64,000 nt of DNA from Bacteroidaceae bacterium. Its GTDB lineage: Bacteria; Bacteroidota; Bacteroidia; Bacteroidales; Bacteroidaceae. The stretch lies in the NCBI GenBank assembly GCA_017940185.1, contig JAGAZE010000023.1, forward strand, positions 1-64,000, in the 5' to 3' direction. Position 1 is the stretch's first letter; each line of letters begins with the position of its first letter. Shown here in pieces: positions 24,994 to 33,241 of the stretch. A program made the translations under genes and the position numbers. Below the pieces are notes generated by a model. That model was not told where the DNA came from. It saw nothing but the letters and a program-made list of their open reading frames with translations, and did not search any database.

Positions 24994-26373
24994 ATGGATC
25001 TGAAAAACTACAAAGCCATCTACTTTATCGGTGCCGGCGGCATAGGAATGAGTGCCCTGGTGCGCTACAGCATCAGTCGCGGGCTTGTGGTGGCAGGCTA
25101 CGACCGTGTGCCCACTGAGCTCACACACAAGCTGGAAGAAGAAGGGGCTCTGCTGCACTATAGCGAAGACGTGAATCAGATACCGCAGGCATGTCGCTAT
25201 GCCGACACCACACTAGTGGTATACACTCCTGCCGTGCCCGCCACACACAAAGAACTGCTCTACTTTAGACAGCGGGGCTACAGGGTGATAAAACGCGCCG
25301 AACTGCTCGGCATACTCACGCGCACACACCATGGACTTTGTTTTGCAGGCACACACGGAAAAACCACCACGTCGGCCATGTGCGCACACATCCTGCATCA
25401 GAGCCACATCGACTGCAATGCCTTCCTGGGAGGCATCGCAAAAAACTATGGCACCAACTACATACTCGCCCACAGCGACTACGTGGTGATAGAGGCCGAC
25501 GAGTTCGACCGCTCCTTCCACCACCTGCGACCTTGGGCATCGGTGATAACATCGACCGACGCCGACCACCTCGACATCTACGGCACGGAAGAAGCCTACA
25601 TGGAGAGCTTCCAACACTATACCACACTCATACAGGAAGGCGGACTGCTACTCATCAATACACGTTCGCAATTGCAACATCAGGCCAACGACAAGGTAGA
25701 AGTGGCTACCTACGGACTGCACGACGGACAATACCATGCCGACAATGTGGAGATAGCCAACGGTGAGGTGTATTTCGACTATGTGTCGCCCACGCAGATA
25801 CTGAAACGTGTGCAACTGGGACAACCCATACTCATCAATATTGAAAATGCCATTGCTGCCATGGCCATAGCACAGTACTGCGGATGCAATGAAGAAGAAC
25901 TGCGTTACGGCATCATGACCTACAAAGGCGTCGACCGTAGGTTCGATTTCCGCATACGCACACCCCACCACGTGCTCATCAGTGACTACGCACACCATCC
26001 ACGCGAAATCTACGAGAGCGTGAAAAGCATTAGATTGCTCTATCCGCAACGACACATCACAGCCATCTTTCAACCGCATCTCTACACACGTACACGCGAC
26101 TTCTATAAGGAGTTTGCCGAAGCATTGAGTCAGCTTGACGAAGTGGTGGTGACCGACATATATCCAGCACGAGAACTGCCCATTCCCGGTGTAGGACCAC
26201 ACCTCATCTGCGACAACCTAAAGTCGGGAGTGAAATGCCAGATGGTGCACACAGAAGATGTGCTCAACTATATAGAACATCGCGACTTCGACGTGCTCGT
26301 TATCCTAGGCGCCGGCGACCTTGACAACCAAATGCCACAAATAGAACAATTCATTAACGACAAAGAACGATGA
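24994..26373 (+). CDS. murC: UDP-MurNAc: L-alanine ligase
   Basis: The 459-residue ligase adds the first stem-peptide residue. The N-terminal domain shows AIYFIGAGGIGMSALVRYSISRG, the P-loop FAGTHGKTTTSAMCAHIL is near 120, and the later blocks ITSTDADHLDIYGTEEAY, GVDRRFDFR, SDYAHHPREIYES and FQPHLYTRTRDFYKEFAEAL are intact. Its TGA overlaps the ftsQ ATG (ATGA at 26370-26373), indicating coupling. Confidence 0.97.
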   Translation: MDLKNYKAIYFIGAGGIGMSALVRYSISRGLVVAGYDRVPTELTHKLEEEGALLHYSEDVNQIPQACRYADTTLVVYTPAVPATHKELLYFRQRGYRVIKRAELLGILTRTHHGLCFAGTHGKTTTSAMCAHILHQSHIDCNAFLGGIAKNYGTNYILAHSDYVVIEADEFDRSFHHLRPWASVITSTDADHLDIYGTEEAYMESFQHYTTLIQEGGLLLINTRSQLQHQANDKVEVATYGLHDGQYHADNVEIANGEVYFDYVSPTQILKRVQLGQPILINIENAIAAMAIAQYCGCNEEELRYGIMTYKGVDRRFDFRIRTPHHVLISDYAHHPREIYESVKSIRLLYPQRHITAIFQPHLYTRTRDFYKEFAEALSQLDEVVVTDIYPARELPIPGVGPHLICDNLKSGVKCQMVHTEDVLNYIEHRDFDVLVILGAGDLDNQMPQIEQFINDKER

Positions 26374-27137
26374 AACCGTGGCATTCCATCATACTCGCCC
26401 TCTTCAATGTGGTGTTGGCAGCCTACTTGGTGCTGGCCCTTACCGCGTTCAACCATCCCGACAACAGCGACAACCGCTGCCAAAAGGTGGAAATCAACAT
26501 CGCAGAAGGCAAGACTAATGGTTTCCTCACCGAAAAAGGAGTACTCGACATGCTCCGTCAACACGACATAGTGCCTCTGGGCTACAATCCCGACTCCATC
26601 AATATCCGAAAGGTGGAGGATGTGGTGAAGGCCTCGCCGCTGGTGAAAAATGCAGATGCCTGTATCACCACCGATGGAAAACTCATCGTTGACATCACAC
26701 AGCGATTGCCCGTCATGCGGGTAAAAACATACAATAGCGACTACTTCGTAGACGACAGCGGCAACATCATGCCCACCAACAACTACCAGTCTGATGTGGT
26801 CATCGTAACGGGCTATGTGTCTAAAGGCTATGCACAGCGCAGCCTCTTCCCGCTGGTGAACACCATCAATGGCGACGAACTGTGGCAGCAGCAGATAGAA
26901 CAAATCAATGTGACTGCCTCCAAAGGCATAGAACTGGTGCCAAGAGTGGGCAACCACATCGTCTACATAGGACAACTGCCCAGTCCCACCACCGACACCA
27001 CCGACAATATATCGGAATTCTTGAATAATAAGCTGCAACGGCTGAAGCAATTCTACCGCTACGGACTCTCAAAGGTAGGATGGGACACATACACATATAT
27101 CAACCTGGAATACGACAATCAGATAATCTGCAAATAA
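26370..27137 (+). CDS. ftsQ: Cell division protein FtsQ
   Basis: The 255-residue bitopic protein has a very short cytoplasmic tail, a span at about 6-25 (IILALFNVVLAAYLVLALTAF) and a periplasmic region containing a POTRA-like segment (KTNGFLTEKGVLDMLRQHDI ... VVKASPLVKNADACITTDGKLIVDITQRLPVMRV). FtsQ joins the FtsL/FtsB complex at the septum. The gene lies between murC and ftsA, the standard position. Sequence conservation in this family is low, so the call leans on topology and context. Confidence 0.9.
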   Translation: MKPWHSIILALFNVVLAAYLVLALTAFNHPDNSDNRCQKVEINIAEGKTNGFLTEKGVLDMLRQHDIVPLGYNPDSINIRKVEDVVKASPLVKNADACITTDGKLIVDITQRLPVMRVKTYNSDYFVDDSGNIMPTNNYQSDVVIVTGYVSKGYAQRSLFPLVNTINGDELWQQQIEQINVTASKGIELVPRVGNHIVYIGQLPSPTTDTTDNISEFLNNKLQRLKQFYRYGLSKVGWDTYTYINLEYDNQIICK

Positions 27138-27173
27138 CAATAATAGAATAAAAACCCCAACACACAAACCAAC

Positions 27174-28640
27174 ATGTCGAAAGAATTTATAGTAGCTATT
27201 GAGCTGGGCTCATCGAAGATAACCGGTGTGGCCGGAAGAAAAAACATCGACGGAAGCATCTCAGTGATCAAGGTGGTGAAGCTACCCACCAACGGATGCA
27301 TCAGAAAGGGTGTCGTATACAATATCGACAAGACAGAATCCCTACTCAAAGATGTGGTCAGCAAGTTGTCGCAATCTCTTGGTTACGAGATAAAGCGCGT
27401 ATACGTAGGAGCTGGAGGACGCTCCATCCGTAGCGTGCGCAACGTCGTTAATAAAACGTTTGACGTAGAAACCGTCGTCACTGGCGAGATGGTAGACGAA
27501 CTGATGGACAGCAATCGCAACATGCAGTATCCCGACCAGACCATCATCGGACAAGAAACACAAGAATATAAGGTAGACCAACAATTCCAACTCGACCCCG
27601 TAGGCATACAGTGTAAGAAATTGGAAGGATACTTTCTCAACATCTTGTGGCGTAAAACCTTTGAGCGCACGTTCAACAAATGTTTCCAAGACACTGGTAT
27701 CACCATTGCCGAACTCTTCCTGTCGCCTTTAGTGCTGGCCGAAAGCGTACTCACAGAGTCGGAACGGCGCAATGGATGCATGCTCGTCGACCTGGGAGCA
27801 GACACTACCACCGTGGCTACCTACTATCGCAACAAGCTCAGACACCTGGCAGTAATACCACTAGGAAGCAACAACATCAACAAAGACCTCTCCACATATC
27901 AGATAGACGATGCCGAAGCCGAGGAAATGAAAATCAAGTATGCATCGGCATTCTGCGAAGAGCAAGACATCAACAACGAGGAGGAACTGTCCATCGATGG
28001 TGAGAGAAGCATTAAGGTGAAAGATTTCCAACTGCTGGTGGAAGCTCGCATGGAGGAAATCATACGTAACGCATGGTTTCAAGTGCCCAGCGAATACGCC
28101 GAGAAACTCAATGGTGGCATCATCATTACTGGAGGTGGTTCCAATATGAAAAACATAGAAAAAGCCTTCCAGACCCACACCAAAAAGAACAAGGTGCGCA
28201 TTGCCCACACCGTCAACCACACCATCGACAGCAACCATCCCGACATCAAAGCACAGGACGGAACAATGAATACGATACTTGCCCTGCTTTCAAGAGGCGA
28301 TCTCAATTGTGTGGGAAAAGAACTCAACAACGACTTCTTTTCAGATGAAAAACAGGCACAAACAACTGCTGAAGCCACTGAGGAAGAAGAAGAAAAACGC
28401 GAAGCGCGCGACCCAAAGACACTCACCCCAGAGGTGATTCAGACAGAAGAAGAACGCAACCTCATAGAACAAGAGCGACAACGCAAAATAGAAGAACAGC
28501 AAAGGCAGATAGAAGAACTCAAAAGACAACAGGAAGCAGAGAAAAAGAAAGCTAAGGAAAAAAGCTGGTTCAACAAGATTAAAAAGCGCATCTCAAAGTT
28601 GGCTTCCGATATCATGGAAGAAGAAAAGGATACCAACTGA
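27174..28640 (+). CDS. ftsA: Cell division protein FtsA with extended C-terminal coiled coil
   Basis: FtsA is an actin-like ATPase that anchors FtsZ to the membrane. Signatures: VAIELGSSKITGVAGRKNIDGSI at the N-terminus, the SHS2/1C region near 90-160, VDLGADTTTVATYYRNKLRH near 205 and GGIIITGGGSNMKNIEKAF near 315. At 488 residues it is about 70 longer than E. coli FtsA. The extra part (about 395-462) is a charged, coiled-coil-like Glu/Gln/Arg/Lys run, and after it SWFNKIKKRISKLASDI resembles the conserved amphipathic membrane-targeting helix. A long linker thus separates the anchor from the core. ftsZ follows after 59 bp. Confidence 0.95.
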   Translation: MSKEFIVAIELGSSKITGVAGRKNIDGSISVIKVVKLPTNGCIRKGVVYNIDKTESLLKDVVSKLSQSLGYEIKRVYVGAGGRSIRSVRNVVNKTFDVETVVTGEMVDELMDSNRNMQYPDQTIIGQETQEYKVDQQFQLDPVGIQCKKLEGYFLNILWRKTFERTFNKCFQDTGITIAELFLSPLVLAESVLTESERRNGCMLVDLGADTTTVATYYRNKLRHLAVIPLGSNNINKDLSTYQIDDAEAEEMKIKYASAFCEEQDINNEEELSIDGERSIKVKDFQLLVEARMEEIIRNAWFQVPSEYAEKLNGGIIITGGGSNMKNIEKAFQTHTKKNKVRIAHTVNHTIDSNHPDIKAQDGTMNTILALLSRGDLNCVGKELNNDFFSDEKQAQTTAEATEEEEEKREARDPKTLTPEVIQTEEERNLIEQERQRKIEEQQRQIEELKRQQEAEKKKAKEKSWFNKIKKRISKLASDIMEEEKDTN

Positions 28641-28699
28641 TAAACCAAAACACGACAACGACAAGCAATACATCCCGTCACCCCTTAAATATATAAATC

Positions 28700-30085
28700 A
28701 TGTCAAAGAAAGTAAACAATAACCAACCCCCAGCCACACTCGACTTCGGGCAAGATAGCAACACCCCAGAGAAAACAAACAATATGCTCGACTTCGGACA
28801 AGACGAACAGTCGTCCCCAATCATCATCAAAGTGATTGGTGTGGGCGGCGGTGGCGGCAATGCCGTCAACCACATGTACATGGAAGGCATACATGATGTG
28901 TCGTTCATGGTGTGCAACACCGATGCACAAGCACTCAAGGCATCCAACGTGCCAGTGCAGGTACAACTGGGAAATGAGGGCCTCGGAGCCGGTAACAAGC
29001 CCGAAGTGGCACGACAGGCTGCCGAAGATACTGCCGATACGGTGCGCAGACAGCTCGACGATGGCACCAAAATGGTGTTCATCACTGCAGGTATGGGCGG
29101 CGGAACAGGAACAGGCGCCGCACCAATCATCGCCCGACTCTCCAAAGAGCAGGGCATACTCACCGTGGGCATCGTCACCATACCATTCCTCTTTGAAGGA
29201 CCTAAGAAGATTGACCAGGCACTCAATGGTGTAGAAGAGATGGCAAAGCATGTCGACGCGCTACTCGTCATCAACAACGAACGTCTGCGAGAACTCTACC
29301 CCGACTTCTCCGTGATGAAGGCTTTCGAAAAGGCCGACGACATACTAAGCGTTGCCGCTAAGTCGATAGCCGAAATCATTACCGTGAGAGGCATCATCAA
29401 CCTCGACTTCAACGATGTGAAGACCGTGCTGAAAGACGGTGGCGTAGCCATCATGTCAACGGGATACGGAGAGGGCGAAGGACGTGTAAAAAAGGCTATC
29501 GAAGATGCGCTCAACTCACCGTTGCTCAACGAAAACGATGTGTACAACTCCAAGAAAATACTGCTCTCTATCGCATTTGCCAATAACGACGAGAAGGACG
29601 GTTCGCTCATGATGGAAGAAATGAACGAGGTCAACGACTTTATGTCGCGCTTCGGACGCAACTTCGAGACCAAGTGGGGACTTACCGTCGACGATACGCT
29701 TGAACAAAAGGTGAAGGTCACCATCCTAGCCACAGGCTTTGGTATAAAGCGAGTAGATGGAATGGAAGACCACCTAAAGGCACGCACCGTGGAAGAGGAG
29801 GAAAAACGACAGGAAGAAATGGAGAAAGAACAGCAGCGGGAAGACCGCCGAAACTATTATTATAAGACTGATTCAGGAAATCCCAAAAAGAAAATCCCCA
29901 ATATTTACCTGTTTAAGGACGAAGATCTCGACAACGAAGAGGTGATAGCCGCCGTAGAAGAATCGCCCACCTATAGCCGCAGTCGCGCAGAGACGAAGAA
30001 TATTTCCAACATCAGTAATCTGCAGCGACAGCCGGAAAATATTGTGGAGAACACAGGTCCCGTGCAGAGTACCATCAGCTTCTGA
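28700..30085 (+). CDS. ftsZ: Cell division protein FtsZ
   Basis: The 461-residue tubulin-like GTPase forms the division ring. The N-terminal extension of about 40 residues has two LDFGQD repeats; the core then begins IKVIGVGGGGGNAVNHMY. The GTP-binding tubulin signature is GMGGGTGTGAAPIIARLSKEQGILTVGIVTIPF near 133-165. A variable acidic linker (residues about 355-440) leads to the C-terminus. It is the last dcw gene and is followed by a palindromic terminator-like element. Confidence 0.97.
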   Translation: MSKKVNNNQPPATLDFGQDSNTPEKTNNMLDFGQDEQSSPIIIKVIGVGGGGGNAVNHMYMEGIHDVSFMVCNTDAQALKASNVPVQVQLGNEGLGAGNKPEVARQAAEDTADTVRRQLDDGTKMVFITAGMGGGTGTGAAPIIARLSKEQGILTVGIVTIPFLFEGPKKIDQALNGVEEMAKHVDALLVINNERLRELYPDFSVMKAFEKADDILSVAAKSIAEIITVRGIINLDFNDVKTVLKDGGVAIMSTGYGEGEGRVKKAIEDALNSPLLNENDVYNSKKILLSIAFANNDEKDGSLMMEEMNEVNDFMSRFGRNFETKWGLTVDDTLEQKVKVTILATGFGIKRVDGMEDHLKARTVEEEEKRQEEMEKEQQREDRRNYYYKTDSGNPKKKIPNIYLFKDEDLDNEEVIAAVEESPTYSRSRAETKNISNISNLQRQPENIVENTGPVQSTISF

Positions 30086-30139
30086 CGCCCCACCCACTCT
30101 GTTTCTAGGCAAGTACATCTGGCAGGGAATTTGCCTATT

Positions 30140-30197
30140 GCATCCCACACACAATAAGCCGTCTCGCATGTGAGACGGCTTATTGTGTGTGGGATGC
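30140..30197. terminator. 26-bp perfect inverted repeat after ftsZ
   Basis: Arms at 30140-30165 and 30172-30197 are perfectly complementary over 26 bases around the loop GCATGT. It lies between the convergent ftsZ and anti-sigma genes and could stop transcription from both sides. No T-run follows on either strand, so it is not a textbook intrinsic terminator. Confidence 0.6.
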
Positions 30198-30316
30198 GCT
30201 ATGTGGTGGAACATAGGCATCACCGTGTTTTGAGAGAGTGAGTCGCAATGGTGGACTCGGAAGTTGTTTTACTAAAGCTGAATGACTGTTTTATGTTAAA
30301 GCAATGAAAATGATGT

Positions 30317-30811
30317 CTATTGCAGTTGAGGCACATCGTCGCTGTTGCGCCACAGTCGCATTACCTCTGTGAGCGGTGTGTGGCGCGTAGTGTCTGTGGC
30401 TATGCTGTCGTTTTTGGCCATGGTGGCGGTTGTGGTGCGGTCGTTTCCGCCGACGTTGTCGTTTCCGTTTCCTTTATTGAGCGACAGCTGTAGCGCATTG
30501 CCCAACGTGAGCACGATGGCTACCACTGCGGCAGCGCGTGTGAAGGGCCTGAGTCGGCGGCGCAGACTCACCGTGCGTGCCTTCACCACGGGTGGCTCGT
30601 CGACGAGAGCAAGCATGCGCTGCTCAAAGTCGTCGCTGAGCGTCTCTTCGTGTTGTGCCTCTTGCGGATAGACGAACCACTCGCGCCACTGCAGCAGGTG
30701 TGCTGGCACATCGTCTTGCTCGAAGAAAGCACGCAAGATACGCTCCTCTTCCAATGTCGTCAGACATTGCCAGTAGCGTTCCAGCAGCTGGTCGATGTAT
30801 TTATAGTCCAT
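30317..30811 (-). CDS. Anti-sigma-factor-like membrane protein
   Basis: The 164-residue protein has a cytoplasmic N-terminal half (MDYKYIDQLLERYWQCLTTLEEERILRAFF, a pattern seen in Bacteroidota proteins encoded next to ECF sigma genes), a basic stretch RRRLRPFTR, one membrane span AAAVVAIVLTLGNALQL near 92-108, and a short external tail rich in Asn, Asp and Thr. The start overlaps the end of the sigma factor gene by 11 bases. By context it probably holds that sigma factor at the membrane; the classical zinc anti-sigma motif is not visible, so the function is inferred. Confidence 0.65.
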   Translation of the reverse strand: MDYKYIDQLLERYWQCLTTLEEERILRAFFEQDDVPAHLLQWREWFVYPQEAQHEETLSDDFEQRMLALVDEPPVVKARTVSLRRRLRPFTRAAAVVAIVLTLGNALQLSLNKGNGNDNVGGNDRTTTATMAKNDSIATDTTRHTPLTEVMRLWRNSDDVPQLQ

Positions 30812-31313
30812 ATTCGTCTATCTTTTGGTATTTGTTTCTCACGGCTTGGCGGCCGCGGAAGATGTTCACTTTCACTTGTTCTTGTGTGATGCCGAGAATA
30901 TCGGCAATGTCTTTATAGCTTTTTCCCTCCACGTCGCGCAGTTGCAAGCAGGTGCGTTGTTTCTCTGGCAGGGTGTCGATGAGTTGTCTGACGCGTTCCA
31001 CGCGGTCGTTGTGGTGGGTTTCTTCCAGCGGTGTAGGGCTGCTGTCGGCTTGTTGCTGTGTGTCTGCCATCTCCGCAACTTGGCGGAAGCTACGCTTGCG
31101 CAGGGCGTCAAGAGCCAAATTGCGGCAGATTGTCACGCACCATGCATCTATTTGCTCAATGTCGGCCCAGCTGTTGCGCCGGTTCCATACTTTCAGCAAC
31201 GTCTCCTGCACGATGTCCTCGGCATCTTCGCGCACCTGAACAATGCGCAATGCCACGCGGAAGAGCATGTCCTTCAAGGGCAGTATGTCGTTTCGGAAGG
31301 TGAGGTTCTTCAT
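30801..31313 (-). CDS. ECF-type RNA polymerase sigma-70 factor
   Basis: The 170-residue product has region 2 (LPLKDMLFRVALRIVQVREDAEDIVQETLLKVWNRR) and region 4 with a helix-turn-helix (LPEKQRTCLQLRDVEGKSYKDIADILGITQEQVKVNIFRGRQAVRNKY), with a short linker and no region 3, as in ECF factors. The start at 31313 (MKNLTFRND) is chosen; an ATG 36 bp upstream adds an unlike sequence. An inverted repeat CACAAA-N8-TTTGTG at 31345-31364 lies just upstream and might mark a regulated promoter. The overlapping downstream gene is the likely anti-sigma partner. Confidence 0.92.
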   Translation of the reverse strand: MKNLTFRNDILPLKDMLFRVALRIVQVREDAEDIVQETLLKVWNRRNSWADIEQIDAWCVTICRNLALDALRKRSFRQVAEMADTQQQADSSPTPLEETHHNDRVERVRQLIDTLPEKQRTCLQLRDVEGKSYKDIADILGITQEQVKVNIFRGRQAVRNKYQKIDEYGL

Positions 31314-31411
31314 CGTTGCTCTATTATTGATGACGTTTCGGCAGCACAAATGTTACAGTTTGTGTTCTTTTTTTTGCGTCGACCCACGTTTTTTCTTTCC
31401 ACGAAGCAGCT

Positions 31412-31885
31412 TTATTTGTTGTCTATCAGTGCTACTGCCATGGCGGCGATACCTTCTTCGCGACCGGCAAAACCGAGGTGCTCGGTGGTGGTGGCTTTCA
31501 CCGACACGTTATCAGCATCGGTGTGTAGTGTGTTGGCTATCGTCTGTCGCATCTTTGGTATGTAGGGAGCTAGTTTTGGGCGCTGTGCGATGATAGTGGC
31601 ATCGATGTTCATGATACGGTAGCCTGCTTTTGCTATCATGTCGCCCACCTGACACAGTATCTCTTTGCTATCCATTCCTTCGGTTGCCTTGCTGGTGTCG
31701 GGGAAGTGTTGTCCTATGTCTCCCATTGCTGCTGCTCCGAGCAGTGCGTCAGCAATGGCGTGCAGCAGCACGTCGGCATCGCTGTGTCCCAGCAGTCCCA
31801 GGGTATGGGGTATGTGCAGCCCACCGAGGATTAGGGGGCGGTCGGCGGTGAGTTGGTGTACGTCGTATCCTTGTCCTATGCGCAT
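31412..31885 (-). CDS. ispF: 2-C-methyl-D-erythritol 2,4-cyclodiphosphate synthase
   Basis: The 157-residue enzyme of the MEP isoprenoid pathway closes the cyclodiphosphate ring. The zinc-site residues appear in [11 protein letters not shown] (Asp and His) and [31 protein letters not shown] near residue 35-66; the late STK-like block is [28 protein letters not shown]. Complete, with a normal length. It reads in the same direction as porV but a strong terminator separates them. Confidence 0.97.
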   Translation of the reverse strand: MRIGQGYDVHQLTADRPLILGGLHIPHTLGLLGHSDADVLLHAIADALLGAAAMGDIGQHFPDTSKATEGMDSKEILCQVGDMIAKAGYRIMNIDATIIAQRPKLAPYIPKMRQTIANTLHTDADNVSVKATTTEHLGFAGREEGIAAMAVALIDNK

Positions 31886-31930
31886 GTTCTTTTATATATT
31901 AATGGTGTGGCGTGTGTGTGCGTGTGGTTG

Positions 31931-31961
31931 AAAAATCCCCTCCCTCAGTGAGGAAGGGGAT
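31931..31961 (-). terminator. Intrinsic terminator after porV
   Basis: ATCCCCT and AGGGGAT, extended by CTCA/TGAG inside a small internal mismatch, form a hairpin at 31935-31961. On the minus strand it is followed by a run of five T (31935-31931), a classical rho-independent terminator 18 bp after the porV stop. Confidence 0.8.
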
Positions 31962-31978
31962 GTGGTGTGTGGCGGTTG

Positions 31979-33157
31979 TTATCTTCTCTTGAAGAGGTCT
32001 TTTATTCCGTCCATGTCGAATGTGAGCGAGAATCGCAGTGTCTGGTCGAGTGGATTGCTCTTGGCGGTGGATATCACGTATCCTGCGTCGAGTTGAAACA
32101 CACTCATCTTGAATCCTGCTCCCACGGTGAAATATTTTCTGTTGCTTTTGTTTTCCGATTCGTGGTGGTATCCTGCTCTGACGGCGAATTGATCGTGGTA
32201 CACATATTCAGCTCCCACGCTCCATTGTATCTCTTGCAGTTCTTCCTTGAATCCTCCCGGTGCGTCGTTGAAGCTTTTGAAGATGCCGCTTATCGACGAC
32301 ACGTCGTAGTAGTCGCGCTGTACGCGGTCCTGATAGTCTTCTGTTGTTTCTCCTTCTTGCTGCAGCGGGTAGGTGGGTACGAGCAGTTTGTTGGCATCAG
32401 CAGCGATGGTGAAGCGGTTGTATTCGTCGATAGGTATCATCAGAGAAGCTCCCAGTCGCAGGTTGGTGGGTATGAATTCGCTGCGGTCGTCGCCGCTGAA
32501 GGTTATCTTCGAACCGATGTTGGATATGTTGAGACCGAGTCCGAGTTGGCATTCTCGCGCTCCTATGTTGATATAGTTCTGATAGTAGCATGCCAGGTCG
32601 GCTGCAAAGGCCGATGCGGGGCTCGTGTCGTCGGTGTAGTTCCACGTCAGGTCGGAGTAGATCCATCTCACGGCAGCTCCGAGCGAGAATGTCTCGCTGA
32701 GCATGAGTGAGTAGCCCACGTCCAACGACATTTCGTAGGGGTTGATGGTCATGTTGTCGCCTTCGGTCATCGAGGCGTTGGTGTACACTTCTCCGAGTGA
32801 GAAATAGCGCAGCGACGCGCTCACTGCCGAGTAGTCGCCTATGCGATAGTATCCCGACACGTAGGCCAGGTCGATGTCGTTGACGAGTTGTCGGAGCCAT
32901 GGGGTGTAGTTCACCGACACGCCGGCTCTTGATATGCAGAAGGGGTATTTGGCAGGGTTCCAATATTGCGATGCCACGTCGGGGTCGGTAGCCGCTCCCA
33001 CGTCGCCCATGCCTCCTGCGCGTGCATCGGGTGCGATGCTTTGCGAGGTGACGCTGGTCTTCACGGGGTTGAATATGTCCTCTTTCTGTGCCATGGTGTG
33101 CATGGAGAGCAGCAGACCGAACAGGCTTAGTGAGAGGCGTGTGGTGCGTAGGTTCAT
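31979..33157 (-). CDS. porV: Type IX secretion system outer-membrane protein PorV
   Basis: The 392-residue protein starts with a signal peptide (LSLSLFGLLLSMHTMAQ) and has the FadL-like beta-barrel pattern of PorV (LptO). Marks are SIAPDARAGGMGDVGAATDPDVASQYWNPAKYPF near 38-72, VSVNYTPWLRQLVNDIDLAYVSGYY, and the alternating aromatic strands to the C-terminal FSLTFDMDG. PorV shuttles cargo from the translocon to the sortase PorU on the outer membrane. It lies directly after porU, 84 bp downstream, the order found across the phylum. Confidence 0.93.
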   Translation of the reverse strand: MNLRTTRLSLSLFGLLLSMHTMAQKEDIFNPVKTSVTSQSIAPDARAGGMGDVGAATDPDVASQYWNPAKYPFCISRAGVSVNYTPWLRQLVNDIDLAYVSGYYRIGDYSAVSASLRYFSLGEVYTNASMTEGDNMTINPYEMSLDVGYSLMLSETFSLGAAVRWIYSDLTWNYTDDTSPASAFAADLACYYQNYINIGARECQLGLGLNISNIGSKITFSGDDRSEFIPTNLRLGASLMIPIDEYNRFTIAADANKLLVPTYPLQQEGETTEDYQDRVQRDYYDVSSISGIFKSFNDAPGGFKEELQEIQWSVGAEYVYHDQFAVRAGYHHESENKSNRKYFTVGAGFKMSVFQLDAGYVISTAKSNPLDQTLRFSLTFDMDGIKDLFKRR

Positions 33158-33241
33158 GTCGGTTGGGTGAATAGTGTTTGTTTTTTCTTAACGCAGAGTG
33201 TGTGTTTTTATTGTGTTTGCTCTGCTGCAGTGTTGCATGGC

